Below are positions 25,598 to 35,729 of a DNA stretch of 64,000 nucleotides, in pieces. The stretch covers positions 1,054,001-1,118,000 of the forward strand of contig CP159477.1 in the NCBI GenBank assembly GCA_042140185.1, in the 5' to 3' direction. The stretch's first letter is position 1, and every line of letters begins with the position of its first letter. This DNA comes from JANSXG01 sp024743075 (lineage in GTDB: Bacteria; Planctomycetota; Phycisphaerae; Phycisphaerales; UBA1924). The notes beneath the pieces were generated by a model, which saw only the letters and a program-made list of their open reading frames with translations, was not told the DNA's origin and made no database searches. Position numbers and translations under genes: made by a program.

Positions 25598-28500
25598 TCA
25601 CCACTGGGGTGTCGGCGGGCGATTGCGCGAGATGCGCTCGTCCGCCGTACTCATGCGCAGGCGCCGGAGCGTCGCATCCGCTCCGGCGGCGATCAGGTCT
25701 TCGCCATCGAAATCGACGGCGAAGACCATTCCGTCGAGCATCTCGTACCGGCCGATCTCGGACTTCGTATCGAGGTCCCAGATCATGACGACGCCGCTTC
25801 GGGCTCCAGACGCCAGCAAGCGGTCGGGGCCGAAAGCGACATCGAAGACTCCCGACTGATGACCGGTCAGCGTTGCGTGCGACTCCCAGCCGGTGGCGGT
25901 GCGTCGGAGAACGCGGATGACTCCGTCGTCGCCAGCGCAGGCGAGTAGTTTTCCGGCGCGACTGACATCGACCGTCCGGAGGCCGCTGGACGGCAGCAGG
26001 TGGCGTGGGACTAGGGAGAATTGAGCGGTTCTCGGGTCGATCTGAGCGATCTCCGACGCCGGGAAACTGACCGCGTAGACCGTTTCCCCACGCCAGATCA
26101 CATGAGGCACGCGTGTGGAGCCGAGGGCGACGAGACCCAGCGGTTCGCCGCTCGAAGCACTGAGAAACGAAACGCCTCGCCCGTGGCCGACGGCCAGTTG
26201 ATCGCCGCCCGGAGACATCGCCAGCGTGCTGACCGCATCTCCGAGATTCCGCCTCCAGACCACTCTCAGATCGTCCGCTGTTCGGTCCAGTCGGACGACT
26301 TCGCCCGAGTAGGTCCCGGCGAAGCATCCGCCGCCGTCCGGGGCGGCAACCACGGCGCCAACGGGGGTCTCAAAGGCCGCGCTGCGCGACGTGGCTGAAC
26401 CGTCGAGGGTGACGAATCGCACGCAGGACGGCTTGCCATCGAGCGCGGCGTACAGCGCCCCGTCACTCCTGTTCAAGGTGAAGTCGAGAACGGTGGTACT
26501 GTCCTCGAACACGATCGTGTCCCGCTTGGGGCTGCCAAAGTCCCAGCAGCGGAACAAGCCGCCTCGATCCATGGACCAGAGTCCGGCGGAACCGCTGATC
26601 GGGATGATGACCTGCGGCCGTTCGGTATGCGCCGTGGCTTCGAGGACGCGACGGTTGTGCTGCACATCCCATACGCGAAGGGCGTAATCAGCGGAGATTG
26701 TTGCGACGTGTCCGCGCGTATCGGGGTCGAGCATGAAGCGCACGTCTTCAACCCAACCCTGTGCGGCTTCGATGCGCTGAATCACGCCGGAACCGGTCTC
26801 GATGATCACGATCTCGTTCCCGGCCGAACACGCAAGGCGTGCGCCTTCGGCGTCGGCATCAATCACATTTCTGCCGGTCTGGAGCACGACTTCCCACCGA
26901 TCGAGTTCGCGACCGTCGTGCGGGCTCCACTCCCGAACCGTGTGGTCCGCGCTTCGCGAAAACAGTCTGTTGGACGCGCTCATCGCCAAACCCTCGACCT
27001 GCGAACCAACATCGATGACAAGGGGCGGGGAGGAGTCCTGATGGCGAACGATCCGATCGCCGACGGACGCGAAGACGGCCGCGCCGTCGGCTGGAACGAC
27101 TAACTTAGCACCCGGATCGATCGATCCGAGGTTGACCGGCGGCGAGTTCGAGTCCACCGACCAGTGCCAGAGCAGTCCGCTGCCATCGATCCACGCGAAG
27201 CGGTTTCCCGCTTTGCAGCCCGCGATGGTGACGGCGTCGATCCCGGTCTGAAGCGCCTCGGTGTGCTGCCCCGATCCGCCAGTGCTTAGGAGCGTTGCCT
27301 TTGCTATGTCGTGCAGGATGATCTCGCCGGCGCTGGTCGCGCTGACCGGGCGGAATCGCTTCGGGTCGAACCGCGCGGTCCGAGCGATCGGGTACCGGGA
27401 GTACAGTTCTCGAAGGCCCCACTCGGCGAGCTTTGGCAGGTTCTCGTCCTGTGTTTCGGCTTCGAGGCGCTGCCAGAGCACTGACTCGGTCGCCGAGACG
27501 TTGCCCGCTCGAGAGAGTAGTCTGCCTTCCCTGATGCTGTTCAGGTGCAGCGAGCGCTCCAGCTCGGCGGTGCGGAGTTGGAGGCGATCCGCCTGCCACG
27601 CGGCGACGGATCCGAACGCGAGGCTCGCCACGATCACGGTCAGCGCTGCCGAGATCGGCACGCGTCGGCGCCAGACCTCGCTCCGCAGTACGTACCACTT
27701 GCTGTCGGCCCTGGCGAGAACGGGCTCTCCCGCTGCGACGCGGCGCAGGTCGGCGGCGAGTTCGGCGGCGGTCTGGAACCGACGGTTTGGATCTGTCGCG
27801 ATCGCTCGCATCACGACGGCGCTCAGATCAGCGGAGACCCGTGTATCAAGCTCAGAAGGAGGCGTGATGCCTCCGTGCTCGAGCCGATCAAGGAACGCGG
27901 GAAGGCTCGTGGAATCGCCGTGGGGGAGTCTGCCGGTGAGCAGGTGGTAGAGGATCGAGCCGAGCGCGTAGACGTCGCTTCGCGTGTCCGCACCGCCACT
28001 GCCACGGAGCTGCTCGGGGGACGCGTACGACAGCGTGCCAACAAACTCGCCCGATCTCGTGTTCATCTCCTCCCACGGGTTCTTCGGCTCGAGAAGGCGA
28101 GCGATTCCGAAGTCAAGCACCTTCGGGGTGCCGCTATCGGTGACGAGTATGTTCTGCGGCTTCAGGTCGCGGTGCTGGATCAACGCCTGGTGGGCGTGCT
28201 GGATCGCGTCGCAGACGCGAGCCATCAACGCGGCGATCTCGCGAGGCGGAAAGGCCCGATCGCGGCAGAACTCGTCGATCGGCTTTCCTTCGACGTATTC
28301 CATGACGAGGAACGGCTGTTCATCGGCGGTGACGCCGACATCGATGAGGCGGGTTATGCAGGGATGCTCCAGCGAGGCGAGGACCTGTTTTTCGATGCGG
28401 AACCGGCGGATGGCATCCGAGGCGCGGTCTCGTTTCCGGACGCGGCTCCGGCGGATCAGCTTGATCGCGACTCGCTGATCGATCTCTCCGTCGCACCGGT

Positions 28501-28813
28501 GAGCCAGATACACGGCACCCATGCCGCCCGTTGCGATCAGTCGTTCGATGCGGAAGCTGCCGACGATGTCGCCCTGTTGGAGGAACTGATCGTCCGTGTC
28601 CGCCTTCAGCGTCTCGACCAGATTCGCGAGCGGGAGTCCCTCGTCGAAGACCTCGAAGCTCTCAGCCTCGGCGCGGAGCATCGCGAGCACTTGATCGCGA
28701 ATCTCCTTATCCGCGGCTGCTTCGGCGACGAACTGAGCTCGCGCGTTGGCGGGTAGATCGAGCGCTCGGTCGAAGAGCGTGTTGATCTCGTTCCAACGCT
28801 CGGGATGCATCAT
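25598..28813 (-). CDS. membrane Ser/Thr protein kinase with WD40-like C-terminal propeller
   Basis: 1071 aa, start ATG 28813 or 28810, overlapping the sigma-factor stop. An N-terminal helical part (about 1-75) precedes the kinase domain: RLIATGGMGAVYLA, VAIKLIRR, HRDLKPQN, DFGIARL and YASPEQLRG. A membrane helix (about 390-412, ISAALTVIVASLAFGSVAAW) is followed by roughly 600 residues of propeller repeats (GHVATISADYALRVWDV, LTGHQSGVFDVAFGPDRLLA, SGARSGVVMIWDLDT). The propeller presumably senses or scaffolds outside the cytoplasm. Pairs with the upstream sigma factor; its last bases are 7 bp from the convergent PEP-CTERM-like gene. Confidence 0.92.
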   Translation of the reverse strand: MMHPERWNEINTLFDRALDLPANARAQFVAEAAADKEIRDQVLAMLRAEAESFEVFDEGLPLANLVETLKADTDDQFLQQGDIVGSFRIERLIATGGMGAVYLAHRCDGEIDQRVAIKLIRRSRVRKRDRASDAIRRFRIEKQVLASLEHPCITRLIDVGVTADEQPFLVMEYVEGKPIDEFCRDRAFPPREIAALMARVCDAIQHAHQALIQHRDLKPQNILVTDSGTPKVLDFGIARLLEPKNPWEEMNTRSGEFVGTLSYASPEQLRGSGGADTRSDVYALGSILYHLLTGRLPHGDSTSLPAFLDRLEHGGITPPSELDTRVSADLSAVVMRAIATDPNRRFQTAAELAADLRRVAAGEPVLARADSKWYVLRSEVWRRRVPISAALTVIVASLAFGSVAAWQADRLQLRTAELERSLHLNSIREGRLLSRAGNVSATESVLWQRLEAETQDENLPKLAEWGLRELYSRYPIARTARFDPKRFRPVSATSAGEIILHDIAKATLLSTGGSGQHTEALQTGIDAVTIAGCKAGNRFAWIDGSGLLWHWSVDSNSPPVNLGSIDPGAKLVVPADGAAVFASVGDRIVRHQDSSPPLVIDVGSQVEGLAMSASNRLFSRSADHTVREWSPHDGRELDRWEVVLQTGRNVIDADAEGARLACSAGNEIVIIETGSGVIQRIEAAQGWVEDVRFMLDPDTRGHVATISADYALRVWDVQHNRRVLEATAHTERPQVIIPISGSAGLWSMDRGGLFRCWDFGSPKRDTIVFEDSTTVLDFTLNRSDGALYAALDGKPSCVRFVTLDGSATSRSAAFETPVGAVVAAPDGGGCFAGTYSGEVVRLDRTADDLRVVWRRNLGDAVSTLAMSPGGDQLAVGHGRGVSFLSASSGEPLGLVALGSTRVPHVIWRGETVYAVSFPASEIAQIDPRTAQFSLVPRHLLPSSGLRTVDVSRAGKLLACAGDDGVIRVLRRTATGWESHATLTGHQSGVFDVAFGPDRLLASGARSGVVMIWDLDTKSEIGRYEMLDGMVFAVDFDGEDLIAAGADATLRRLRMSTADERISRNRPPTPQW

Positions 28814-29400
28814 TCGGACTCTTTGAGTTGAGTGATCAGGAATGCTCTCGCGGCGACCCAGTCTCTCTTGACCTGGGCTTCAGAAACTTCCAGCAGTCTG
28901 GCCGTGTCTTCGATGGAGCAACCGCCGAAGAACCGCAACTGCACTACCTGCTCTTTGCGCGGGTCAACGCGGCCGAGTTCCGTGAGGGCGTCATCGAGGG
29001 CCAGCAGGTCGAGGCTGGACAACGCTTCGAAAGACTGCGGTTCGTCGCCGAGGGGATGAGCCCGCCGCCCGCCTCCGCGTTTGAGCCTGCCTCGGTCTCG
29101 GGCGTGGTTCACCAGCACGCGACGCATCGCGAGCGCTGCGGCTCGGAAGAAGTGGCTGCGGTCGTTCCATGAGAAATCGCCGGCTCCCGCGAGCCGGATG
29201 AATGCTTCGTGGACGATCGCGGTCGGCTGAAGGGTGTGGTTGCGACGCTCTTCGGCGAAGTACGCCGACGCGAGCGAGCGGAGTTCGTCGTAGACGATGG
29301 GCAGCAGAAACTCGATCGCCTGAGAGTCACCGTCGGAAGCGCGGCTCAACAGCGCTGTGAACGCTCCGGGGCCGGACTGTCCGCTCGGTTGGGGGTTCAT
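28810..29400 (-). CDS. ECF-type sigma factor of the planctomycete kinase-associated kind
   Basis: 196 aa, ATG 29400 (MNPQPSGQSGPGAFTALLSR). Region 2: LLPIVYDELRSLASAYFAEE with HTLQPTAIVHEAFIRL and FFRAAALAMRRVLVNHARDR; region 4: RVDPRKEQVVQLRFFGGCSIEDTARLLEVSEAQVKRDW. This HTLQPTALVHEA form is the class common in planctomycetes and often next to protein kinases. Its stop overlaps the kinase start by 1-4 bp, implying co-translation. Confidence 0.9.
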   Translation of the reverse strand: MNPQPSGQSGPGAFTALLSRASDGDSQAIEFLLPIVYDELRSLASAYFAEERRNHTLQPTAIVHEAFIRLAGAGDFSWNDRSHFFRAAALAMRRVLVNHARDRGRLKRGGGRRAHPLGDEPQSFEALSSLDLLALDDALTELGRVDPRKEQVVQLRFFGGCSIEDTARLLEVSEAQVKRDWVAARAFLITQLKESE

Positions 29401-29464
29401 GGTGCTCCGTGCGTTGGGAAGTCGATCCCTAGCTGTCTCCGGTGTGATGGTGGGTGACGAGAAA

Positions 29465-31807
29465 CTACGGGCAGGCGGTCCCAAAGGCGCCGAGCACCAG
29501 GTTCAGATCCTGCAGATCGACAATGCCGTCGCCGTTGGTGTCCGCGGTCTCGTCAGCGGAGCCGAAGCTCGCGAGCACGGCGTTCAGGTCGGCGAGGTCG
29601 GTTGAGCCGGATCCGTCGAGATCGCTCGGGCAGCCGGGATTGGCGTTGTAGAGGACGGTGATGGCGGATTCGGCGCTGTTTTCGTTCGCCACGACGAGGT
29701 CTGCAGCGCCGTCACCGTTGATGTCGGCTGGGTGCAAGCCGCGGAGGTCCGTCCCGACCTCGTACTGGTCGAGCAAACTGAAGTTTGCTTCGCCATCGTT
29801 GAGGAGGACCGTTGCTGTGCCTGCTTCGAGGCAAGTGAACGCCACATCGGGGTCGTTGTCTCCGTCAAAGTCTCCGGACTCGACGGCGAAGGGGCTGCCT
29901 CCTGCGGCGAGAGTGATCGAACTGGAAAACGTGCCGTCGCCGAGCCCGATCCACGCCTCCACCGTCTCGAAACCCGATTCGCGGTTCAATGCGACCATGT
30001 CAAGAATCCTGTCGTCGTCCAAGTCCGAAAGGACCACGTCACGCACGCCCCGGCCGAGGGATCCCATCAGATACGTCGCGTCGAAGCTGAAGTTTCCAGC
30101 GCCGTCATTGAGATACACATCGACACCTCCCGGAGGTGTATTAATTCCGACGTCGCGTTGTCGGGCGATGGCCAGATCGATGTCGCCGTCGCCGTCCAGG
30201 TCCCCGGCGTCAAGGTCTCGAAACAACGCGTCCTGTACGCCGCCAGACAGCGAGAACGCACCGAATCCGTCGTTGAGAATCAGCTGTGCACCAAATCCTT
30301 TCCCGCCCGGGAACAGACAAACGGCGACGATGTCAGGATCTCCGTCCCCGTCAAAGTCGGCGATGACAGCGGCTTGACCTGAGGATGCGCCGAACTCGAT
30401 GGACTGGGGAGACTGAAAGGTGAGATCGCCGTTGCCCATATGGATGCTGACCAGCGGCGGATCCGTGGGATGAACGAGGACTAGGTCTTCGTTACCGTCG
30501 TGATCGAGGTCCGCGACTTTGACATCGAGAGAAGGCGCCGGCGAAGCGAGGGGGTTGGCCGCGAGGAGCCATCCACCGCTGTTTTCATAGATGTGGACTA
30601 CGGGGTCGGCGACCGCTGTAGCAACCACATCGAGATCACCATCGTTGTCGAAATCACCAGAGGCGACCTTGAAGGGGCGATTGCCTTGCAGTTGCTCATT
30701 GAGATCGCCGCCTCGGTTGAACAGAAACGTGAGCGATCCATCGGTCGGGTCGGTCACCGCGAGTTCGGCAAGCCCGTCCTGCGTGATGTCGCCCGCCACA
30801 ACGCCCGACGGAGATGTTCCCAGGTCGATGTACTGCGCGCTGAATGTCCGGGCGCCTTCGTTGTTGAGCACAGCGATCTGTGCTGACTGCTCATTGGCGA
30901 CCGCTAGATCCGTATCGCCATCGGCATCGAAGTCCGCGCTAGTGATGCCGACGGGTCCGTCGGCAACGCCGATAACGTCTTCCAGCGAGAAGTTCAGCCC
31001 GCCTTCGTTGTAAAAGATGCTGATCTCGCCCGCGCCGAACTGAGAGGCGACCAGGTCCAGACTGCCGTCCCCGTCCAGATCGTCGGCGTGCAGGCGGGTC
31101 GGCGTGTTGCCGACGTTCAGGGTGACGGACTGCAAGAACCCGCCGCTGAAGCTCTGGATCCGGAGGATGATGGCCGAGTTGGCGACATCGATGCACGCGA
31201 GGTCGAGGCGAGAATCGTGGTTGAAGTCTGCGATGAGTACGTCTTCGGGCTGTCCCCCGACATTGATGTTGGTCTGCCCGGAGAAGCCGCCCGTCCCGTT
31301 GTTCCGGTAGATGTCGAGCGTTCCGCCGCGATTCGCGGCCACAACATCGACATCTCCGTCTCCGTCAACGTCGGCCGTGGCGAGCGCAGCGAGATCGTCG
31401 AGCACTCCGGTCGTGGTCGGCGCACCGAAGGTCGCGTCACCGTTGTTGAAGAAGATGATCAGGTCCTGAAACTTGTCGGCGCTGACAACGAGGATGTCCT
31501 GGAAACCGTCGCCGTCCATATCAGCGGTCGCCAAACCGGCGACCTGCGGACCCGTCGGATAGTCAACCGCGGGTTCGAACAGACCGAATCCGCAGTTCAG
31601 CAGGACCGAGACGGAATCGGCGCCGACGTTCGTCGTGATCGCGTCCGGATCGCCATCGTTGTCGAGATCGGCGAACCGGACCTGTGTCGGGACCGCTCCG
31701 ACCGGATAGGCCGCGGTCGGTGGCAGAAAGCCGATACAGTCCGAAGCGCGGGCGGCGAGCGGCCCGCCGAGCACTCCGGCCACGAAGAAGCAGGTCAAGT
31801 GGCGCAT
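29465..31807 (-). CDS. secreted FG-GAP/VCBS repeat protein with dockerin-like end
   Basis: 780 aa, ATG 31807 after AGGAGGAGATCCC; any longer reading would run through the tRNA gene. Signal peptide cut near ARASDC. At least ten FG-GAP/VCBS-type calcium-binding repeats (DLDNDGDPDAI, DVDGDGDVDVV, DFDADGDTDLAV, DLDGDGDIDLAI and so on), i.e. integrin-like propeller blades. C-terminus CPSDLDGSGSTDLADLNAVL plus DTNGDGIVDLQDLNLVL is a dockerin-type EF-hand pair. Probably a large surface adhesin or matrix protein. Confidence 0.88.
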   Translation of the reverse strand: MRHLTCFFVAGVLGGPLAARASDCIGFLPPTAAYPVGAVPTQVRFADLDNDGDPDAITTNVGADSVSVLLNCGFGLFEPAVDYPTGPQVAGLATADMDGDGFQDILVVSADKFQDLIIFFNNGDATFGAPTTTGVLDDLAALATADVDGDGDVDVVAANRGGTLDIYRNNGTGGFSGQTNINVGGQPEDVLIADFNHDSRLDLACIDVANSAIILRIQSFSGGFLQSVTLNVGNTPTRLHADDLDGDGSLDLVASQFGAGEISIFYNEGGLNFSLEDVIGVADGPVGITSADFDADGDTDLAVANEQSAQIAVLNNEGARTFSAQYIDLGTSPSGVVAGDITQDGLAELAVTDPTDGSLTFLFNRGGDLNEQLQGNRPFKVASGDFDNDGDLDVVATAVADPVVHIYENSGGWLLAANPLASPAPSLDVKVADLDHDGNEDLVLVHPTDPPLVSIHMGNGDLTFQSPQSIEFGASSGQAAVIADFDGDGDPDIVAVCLFPGGKGFGAQLILNDGFGAFSLSGGVQDALFRDLDAGDLDGDGDIDLAIARQRDVGINTPPGGVDVYLNDGAGNFSFDATYLMGSLGRGVRDVVLSDLDDDRILDMVALNRESGFETVEAWIGLGDGTFSSSITLAAGGSPFAVESGDFDGDNDPDVAFTCLEAGTATVLLNDGEANFSLLDQYEVGTDLRGLHPADINGDGAADLVVANENSAESAITVLYNANPGCPSDLDGSGSTDLADLNAVLASFGSADETADTNGDGIVDLQDLNLVLGAFGTACP

Positions 31808-31967
31808 GGGATCTCCTCCTGGAAGCGGGACTCTCGCGTCGGGCTCCTTTGAGCAGTCTACATCCACAGAATTATGGGGCAAACAGATGCTGGAAGCCCG
31901 GAGAAGATGCTTCGAGATTCGGCACAGGAAGGGGTTCGGAACGGTCTGCACGGACCTTCCAGGCAAA

Positions 31968-32040
31968 TAGCCCCGCTCGGATTCGAACCGAGGACCAAAC
32001 GATTATGAGTCGTCTGCTCTAACCGCTGAGCTACGGGGCC
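31968..32040 (-). tRNA. tRNA with CAU anticodon, most like tRNA-Ile2 (lysidine type)
   Basis: 73-nt cloverleaf: acceptor GGCCCCG paired with CGGGGCU, D-arm AGCTCAGCGGTTAGAGCA, anticodon loop CUCAUAA, T-loop GTTCGAATC, discriminator A, no encoded CCA. CAU could be Met, but the body closely resembles known bacterial tRNA-Ile2 (TTAGAGCAG, CGACTCATAATCG, TTGGTC), which reads AUA after TilS modification. Confidence 0.85.
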
Positions 32041-32092
32041 GGCGAGGTCATGGTACCGAGAGCGGGGGGATCGGGCCCGTCGGGGGGGAACG

Positions 32093-32117
32093 AAAAAGTG
32101 CCGCGAAAGCGGCACTT
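32093..32117 (-). terminator. intrinsic terminator of the glutamine synthetase gene
   Basis: On the minus strand AAGTGCCGC (32117-32109), loop TTTC, GCGGCACTT (32104-32096), then a run of T (complement of 32093-32097). Perfect 9-bp stem with T-tract, 48 bp after the stop codon. Confidence 0.85.
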
Positions 32118-32164
32118 GTGGTGCGCGGCTTCGGAGGCCGCGATCTGCGTTCGGGCAGCAGCCG

Positions 32165-34353
32165 CTACTTGATGAACAGCATCTCGCGGTACTTCGGCAG
32201 CGGCCAGAGATCGTCGGCGACGATGTTCTCCAGCGTGTCGGCGACGGACCGCAGTTCGGTCATCGCGGGGATCACGTTGTCGCGAAGGAACTTCGCGGCG
32301 TCGTGGCCCTCCATTGCTCGTTGCTCGTGGGTAAGCCGCTGGAGCTCGCTGCAGTCGGCACGCAACTGGCAAACGAGGTCGGACAGCTCCTCCAACGATG
32401 CGCGGAGTTCCTCGCAGCCAACATCCGCGGCGGAGGTCTGCGCGACGGCGGTCGCGAGTTGACCCTGGTAGCGGACCGCCGCGGGCAGGATCATGTTGGA
32501 CGCGATCGACACCATGGTGTCGGCCTCGATCCGCAGCTTCGTTGCGTACTGCTCGATGTAAGTCTCGTACCTGGCTTCGAGTTCGACCGGGTTGAGCACG
32601 CCATACTTTTTGAAGACGTCTTTCGCCTTCTTGGTCTTCAGGGCGTCGAGTGCTTGGACCGTGTCCTTGAAGTTCGGCAAACCTCGTTTCTCGGCTTCCT
32701 CGTGCCACTCCTGGGCGTAGTTGTCGCCGTCAAAGAGGACGCGCTTGTGCTCTTTGATGATCTGCTTCAGCAGCTTCTTGACGGCGGCCTTGAGTTTGGC
32801 CTCGGTCGGGTTTGCGCCGACCGACTCTTCGAGTTTTGACGCGATGTGGTCGAGCGACTCGGCAACGATCGTGTTGATGACCGCGTTCGGCCAGGCGATG
32901 GACGAGTTGGATCCGACCGCGCGGAACTCGAACTTGTTGCCGGTAAAGGCAAACGGGCTCGTTCGGTTGCGGTCGCCGGAGTGGCGCGGGATCTGTGGCA
33001 GCGTGCGAGCGCCGAGATCCATGTCGGATCCCTTCTTCGTGCTCGTCGCGCTGCCCTTTTCGATCTGGTGCACGATGTCCGTGAGCATGTCGCCGAGGAA
33101 AATCGAGATGATCGCCGGCGGGGCTTCGTTGGCCCCGAGGCGGTGGTCGTTCGACGCCGAGGCGATCGACGCACGAAGCAGGTCGGCGTGGAGATCCACC
33201 GCGCGGATCACGGCCGCGAGGACGACGAGGAACTGCATATTGGTGTGCGTGTCGTCACGCGGGTCGAGCAGGTTTGTGCCGGTGTTGGTCGAGAGCGACC
33301 AGTTGACATGCTTGCCGGAACCGTTGACGCCGGCGAATGGCTTTTCGTGCATCAGGCACTGCAGGCCGAGTTTCGGGGCGCTGGTCTGCAGGATCTGCAT
33401 GGTCATCTGCTGGTGATCCACGGCGATGTTGGCCGTTTCGAACTCCGGGGCCAGTTCGTACTGCGCGGCGCCACCTCGTTGTGACGCGTTTTCACGGGAA
33501 CGCCGAGCGCGTGGAGCCGGGCCTCGGCCTCCACCATGAAGCTCTGCACACGGTCGGGGATGGAGCCGAAGTAGTGGTCGTCGAGCTGCTGGTGCTTCTG
33601 CGAAGCCGCTCCGAACAGCGTTCGCCCGCACATCAGCAGGTCGGGACGGGAGAGGTAGTACCGGCGGTCGATCAGGAAGTACTCCTGCTCCGGGCCGCAG
33701 GTCGCGAAGACGCGGCTGACGCCCTCGTCGGTGCCGAAGAGGCGCAGGATGCGCATCGCCTGGCTGCTGACCGCGTCGATCGAGCGGAGCAGAGGGGTCT
33801 TTTTGTCGAGCGCTTCGCCGGTGTAGGAGACGAAGACGGTGGGGATGCACAGCGTGGCCGACTCGGTGCCGCGACTGATGAAGACCGGGCTCGTCGCGTC
33901 CCAGGCGGTGTAGCCGCGTGCTTCAAACGTCTGGCGCACGCCGCCGGAAGGGAAGCTGGAGGCGTCGGGTTCGCCCTGGATCAACTGGTTGCCGCTGAAT
34001 TCGGCGAGCGAGCCGCCCTGTCCGTCGGGGCTCAGGAAGCTGTCGTGCTTCTCGGCGGTCGCTCCGGTCAGCGGGTGGAACCAGTGGGTGTAGTGGGTGG
34101 CGCCGCGTTCGATCGCCCAATCTTTCATGGCGTTCGCGACGGTGTTGGCGATGGACGGGTCGAGGCGTTCGCCGAGCTCGATGGTTCGCATCACGCTCTT
34201 GAACACATCCTTGGGCAGCCGCTCGCGCATCGTGCGGATGCCGAAGGCGTCTCTGCCGTATCCCTCGCCGATCTGGTCGTAGGACTTCGCCGGAACGGGT
34301 TTGATTTCATGGAATCCCGCCACGGCCTGGATCGTTTCGATCCGGCTACTCAT
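32165..34353 (-). CDS. glnN: type III glutamine synthetase (GlnN), one frameshift
   Basis: ATP-dependent amidation of glutamate to glutamine. About 729 aa once one base is restored, the usual size of the GSIII family. ATG 34353 (MSSRIETIQAVAGF). GSIII marks: GATHYTHWFHPLTG with EKHDSFL, TCGPEQEYFLID, PVKTRHNEVAP, then after the break near 33465-33472 AQYELAPEFETANIAVDHQQ, HEKPFAGVNGSGKHVNW and TSPFAFTGNKFEFRAVGSN. The break is at a GGCGCCG word and looks like a lost base. Ends with a helical C-terminal region and its own terminator. Transcribed before the tRNA gene but separately terminated. Confidence 0.93.
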
Positions 34354-34557
34354 ATCACTCACGGTTTCCTCAGCGCACTTTGGCGCCACAGAAGGAGGGC
34401 CGCGGATGGCTTACGAGATCCAGCCCCGACTGCCGCCGCCGGGGGCGAGATGGTCTCGGGTACTCGCCGGTCCGCAGTGGGGGATAGTCTACTAAAACGG
34501 TTTACCTTTGCATGAAGATGCGTTCATCGGGCGTTGGCAGGGGCCTCCCAATCGGGA

Positions 34558-35364
34558 TCAGACCAGCCCCGAGGCCAGTTCGCTGCAAAACGCGGCTGCG
34601 GCGTTCGCGGCGTTGCCGTGTCCGGCATCGTTCATGCGTCGCACGAGGGCGGTGCCGACGATCGCCGCGTCCGCATCGCCCGCCTCCGGTGACACAACCG
34701 TTCGCACATGCTCGGGCGAACCGATGCCGAACCCGACCGCCAGGGGCAGATGGGTCACAGATCGCAGTGCCTCTATCCGCTCGCGGATCGCTCGGGTCGG
34801 CCCGCCGCCGCTTTCCCCGGTAATACCCGCTCGGGCGAGCACGTAGACGAATCCTGTGCACTCGTCGCAGATCTGCTTGGCCCGTTCGACCGGTGTGGTC
34901 GGGGCGACGAGCAGACTCGTTGTCAACCCCCGTCCGGCCGCGGCGTGGGCGAGTGGGCCGGCTTCCTCCAGAGGGGCGTCGGGGAAGATCACGCCGTCGA
35001 ACCCGGAATCGGCGAGCATGCCGACAAAGCGGTCGCGACCCATGCGTTCGACGATCGACACGCTGGTCATCGCGACGACCCCCGCCGAGAGCGAGGATCT
35101 CACCGAGGCGACAACGTCCATGACTGACCGAGGAGTCACACCGGACTCAAGCGCGTGGTGCATCGCCTCGGCGATCACCGGACCGTCGGCGATCGGATCG
35201 CTGAACGGGATGCCAACCTCGATGATCGATGCGCCCGCCTCGGCGAGCGCCGGGAGCGTCTCCCGCATGTCGTCGAGCGACGGCGAGCCGCCGCAGACGA
35301 ATGGCATCAGGAGTTTGCGTCCGGATTCGCGACCGGAACTGAAGATGGACTCGATGCGGTTCAT
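34558..35364 (-). CDS. trpA: tryptophan synthase alpha subunit
   Basis: 268 aa TIM barrel that cleaves indole-3-glycerol phosphate to indole, handed to TrpB. Catalytic Glu in IIEVGIPFSDPIADGP (E48 region) and the Asp of the same segment (PIADGP) are present, with phosphate-binding GFGIGSPEHV and the active loop LARAGITGESGG. Starts at ATG 35364, 10 bp after the MazG-like gene, so the two may be co-transcribed. No trpB or other trp gene is nearby. Confidence 0.95.
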   Translation of the reverse strand: MNRIESIFSSGRESGRKLLMPFVCGGSPSLDDMRETLPALAEAGASIIEVGIPFSDPIADGPVIAEAMHHALESGVTPRSVMDVVASVRSSLSAGVVAMTSVSIVERMGRDRFVGMLADSGFDGVIFPDAPLEEAGPLAHAAAGRGLTTSLLVAPTTPVERAKQICDECTGFVYVLARAGITGESGGGPTRAIRERIEALRSVTHLPLAVGFGIGSPEHVRTVVSPEAGDADAAIVGTALVRRMNDAGHGNAANAAAAFCSELASGLV

Positions 35365-35374
35365 GGGCGATCGC

Positions 35375-35704
35375 TCAATGCTTCACGCCTTCAACGCGCC
35401 CCGGCTCGGTGTACTTCGTCAGGGCCTTGTTGAGATCGACGCCGTTGATGTTGGCGAGGGTGACCAGCCAGGCGAGTACATCGGCGAACTCTTCTTCGAG
35501 ATTCGCGCGTTGCTCGGGGGTTGGGGACTGGTCCGGGGCGCACTCGTGGAGCGAGGTGGCAAGTTCGCCGATCTCCTCCATGAGCCACATGAATGTCCCC
35601 GGTGTGCCACGTGCGGAATCGGTGTCGTGGTACCGCTCACGGATCAGACGCTGGAGATCCGCGATGGTCAGGCCGGAGGATGGGGATTCGGGTGTGCCGC
35701 TCAT
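35375..35704 (-). CDS. MazG-like nucleotide pyrophosphohydrolase
   Basis: 109 aa from ATG 35704. All-alpha NTP pyrophosphatase fold: the metal-binding helices WLMEEIGELATSL and EEEFADVLAWLVTLAN carry the ExxE...ExxD pattern. Members hydrolyse non-canonical or excess NTPs to NMP and PPi. It lies 10 bp upstream of trpA and 25 bp downstream of the ferredoxin gene. Confidence 0.85.
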   Translation of the reverse strand: MSGTPESPSSGLTIADLQRLIRERYHDTDSARGTPGTFMWLMEEIGELATSLHECAPDQSPTPEQRANLEEEFADVLAWLVTLANINGVDLNKALTKYTEPGRVEGVKH

Positions 35705-35729
35705 GCGCGACAGGGTAGCGGAAGCCGGC

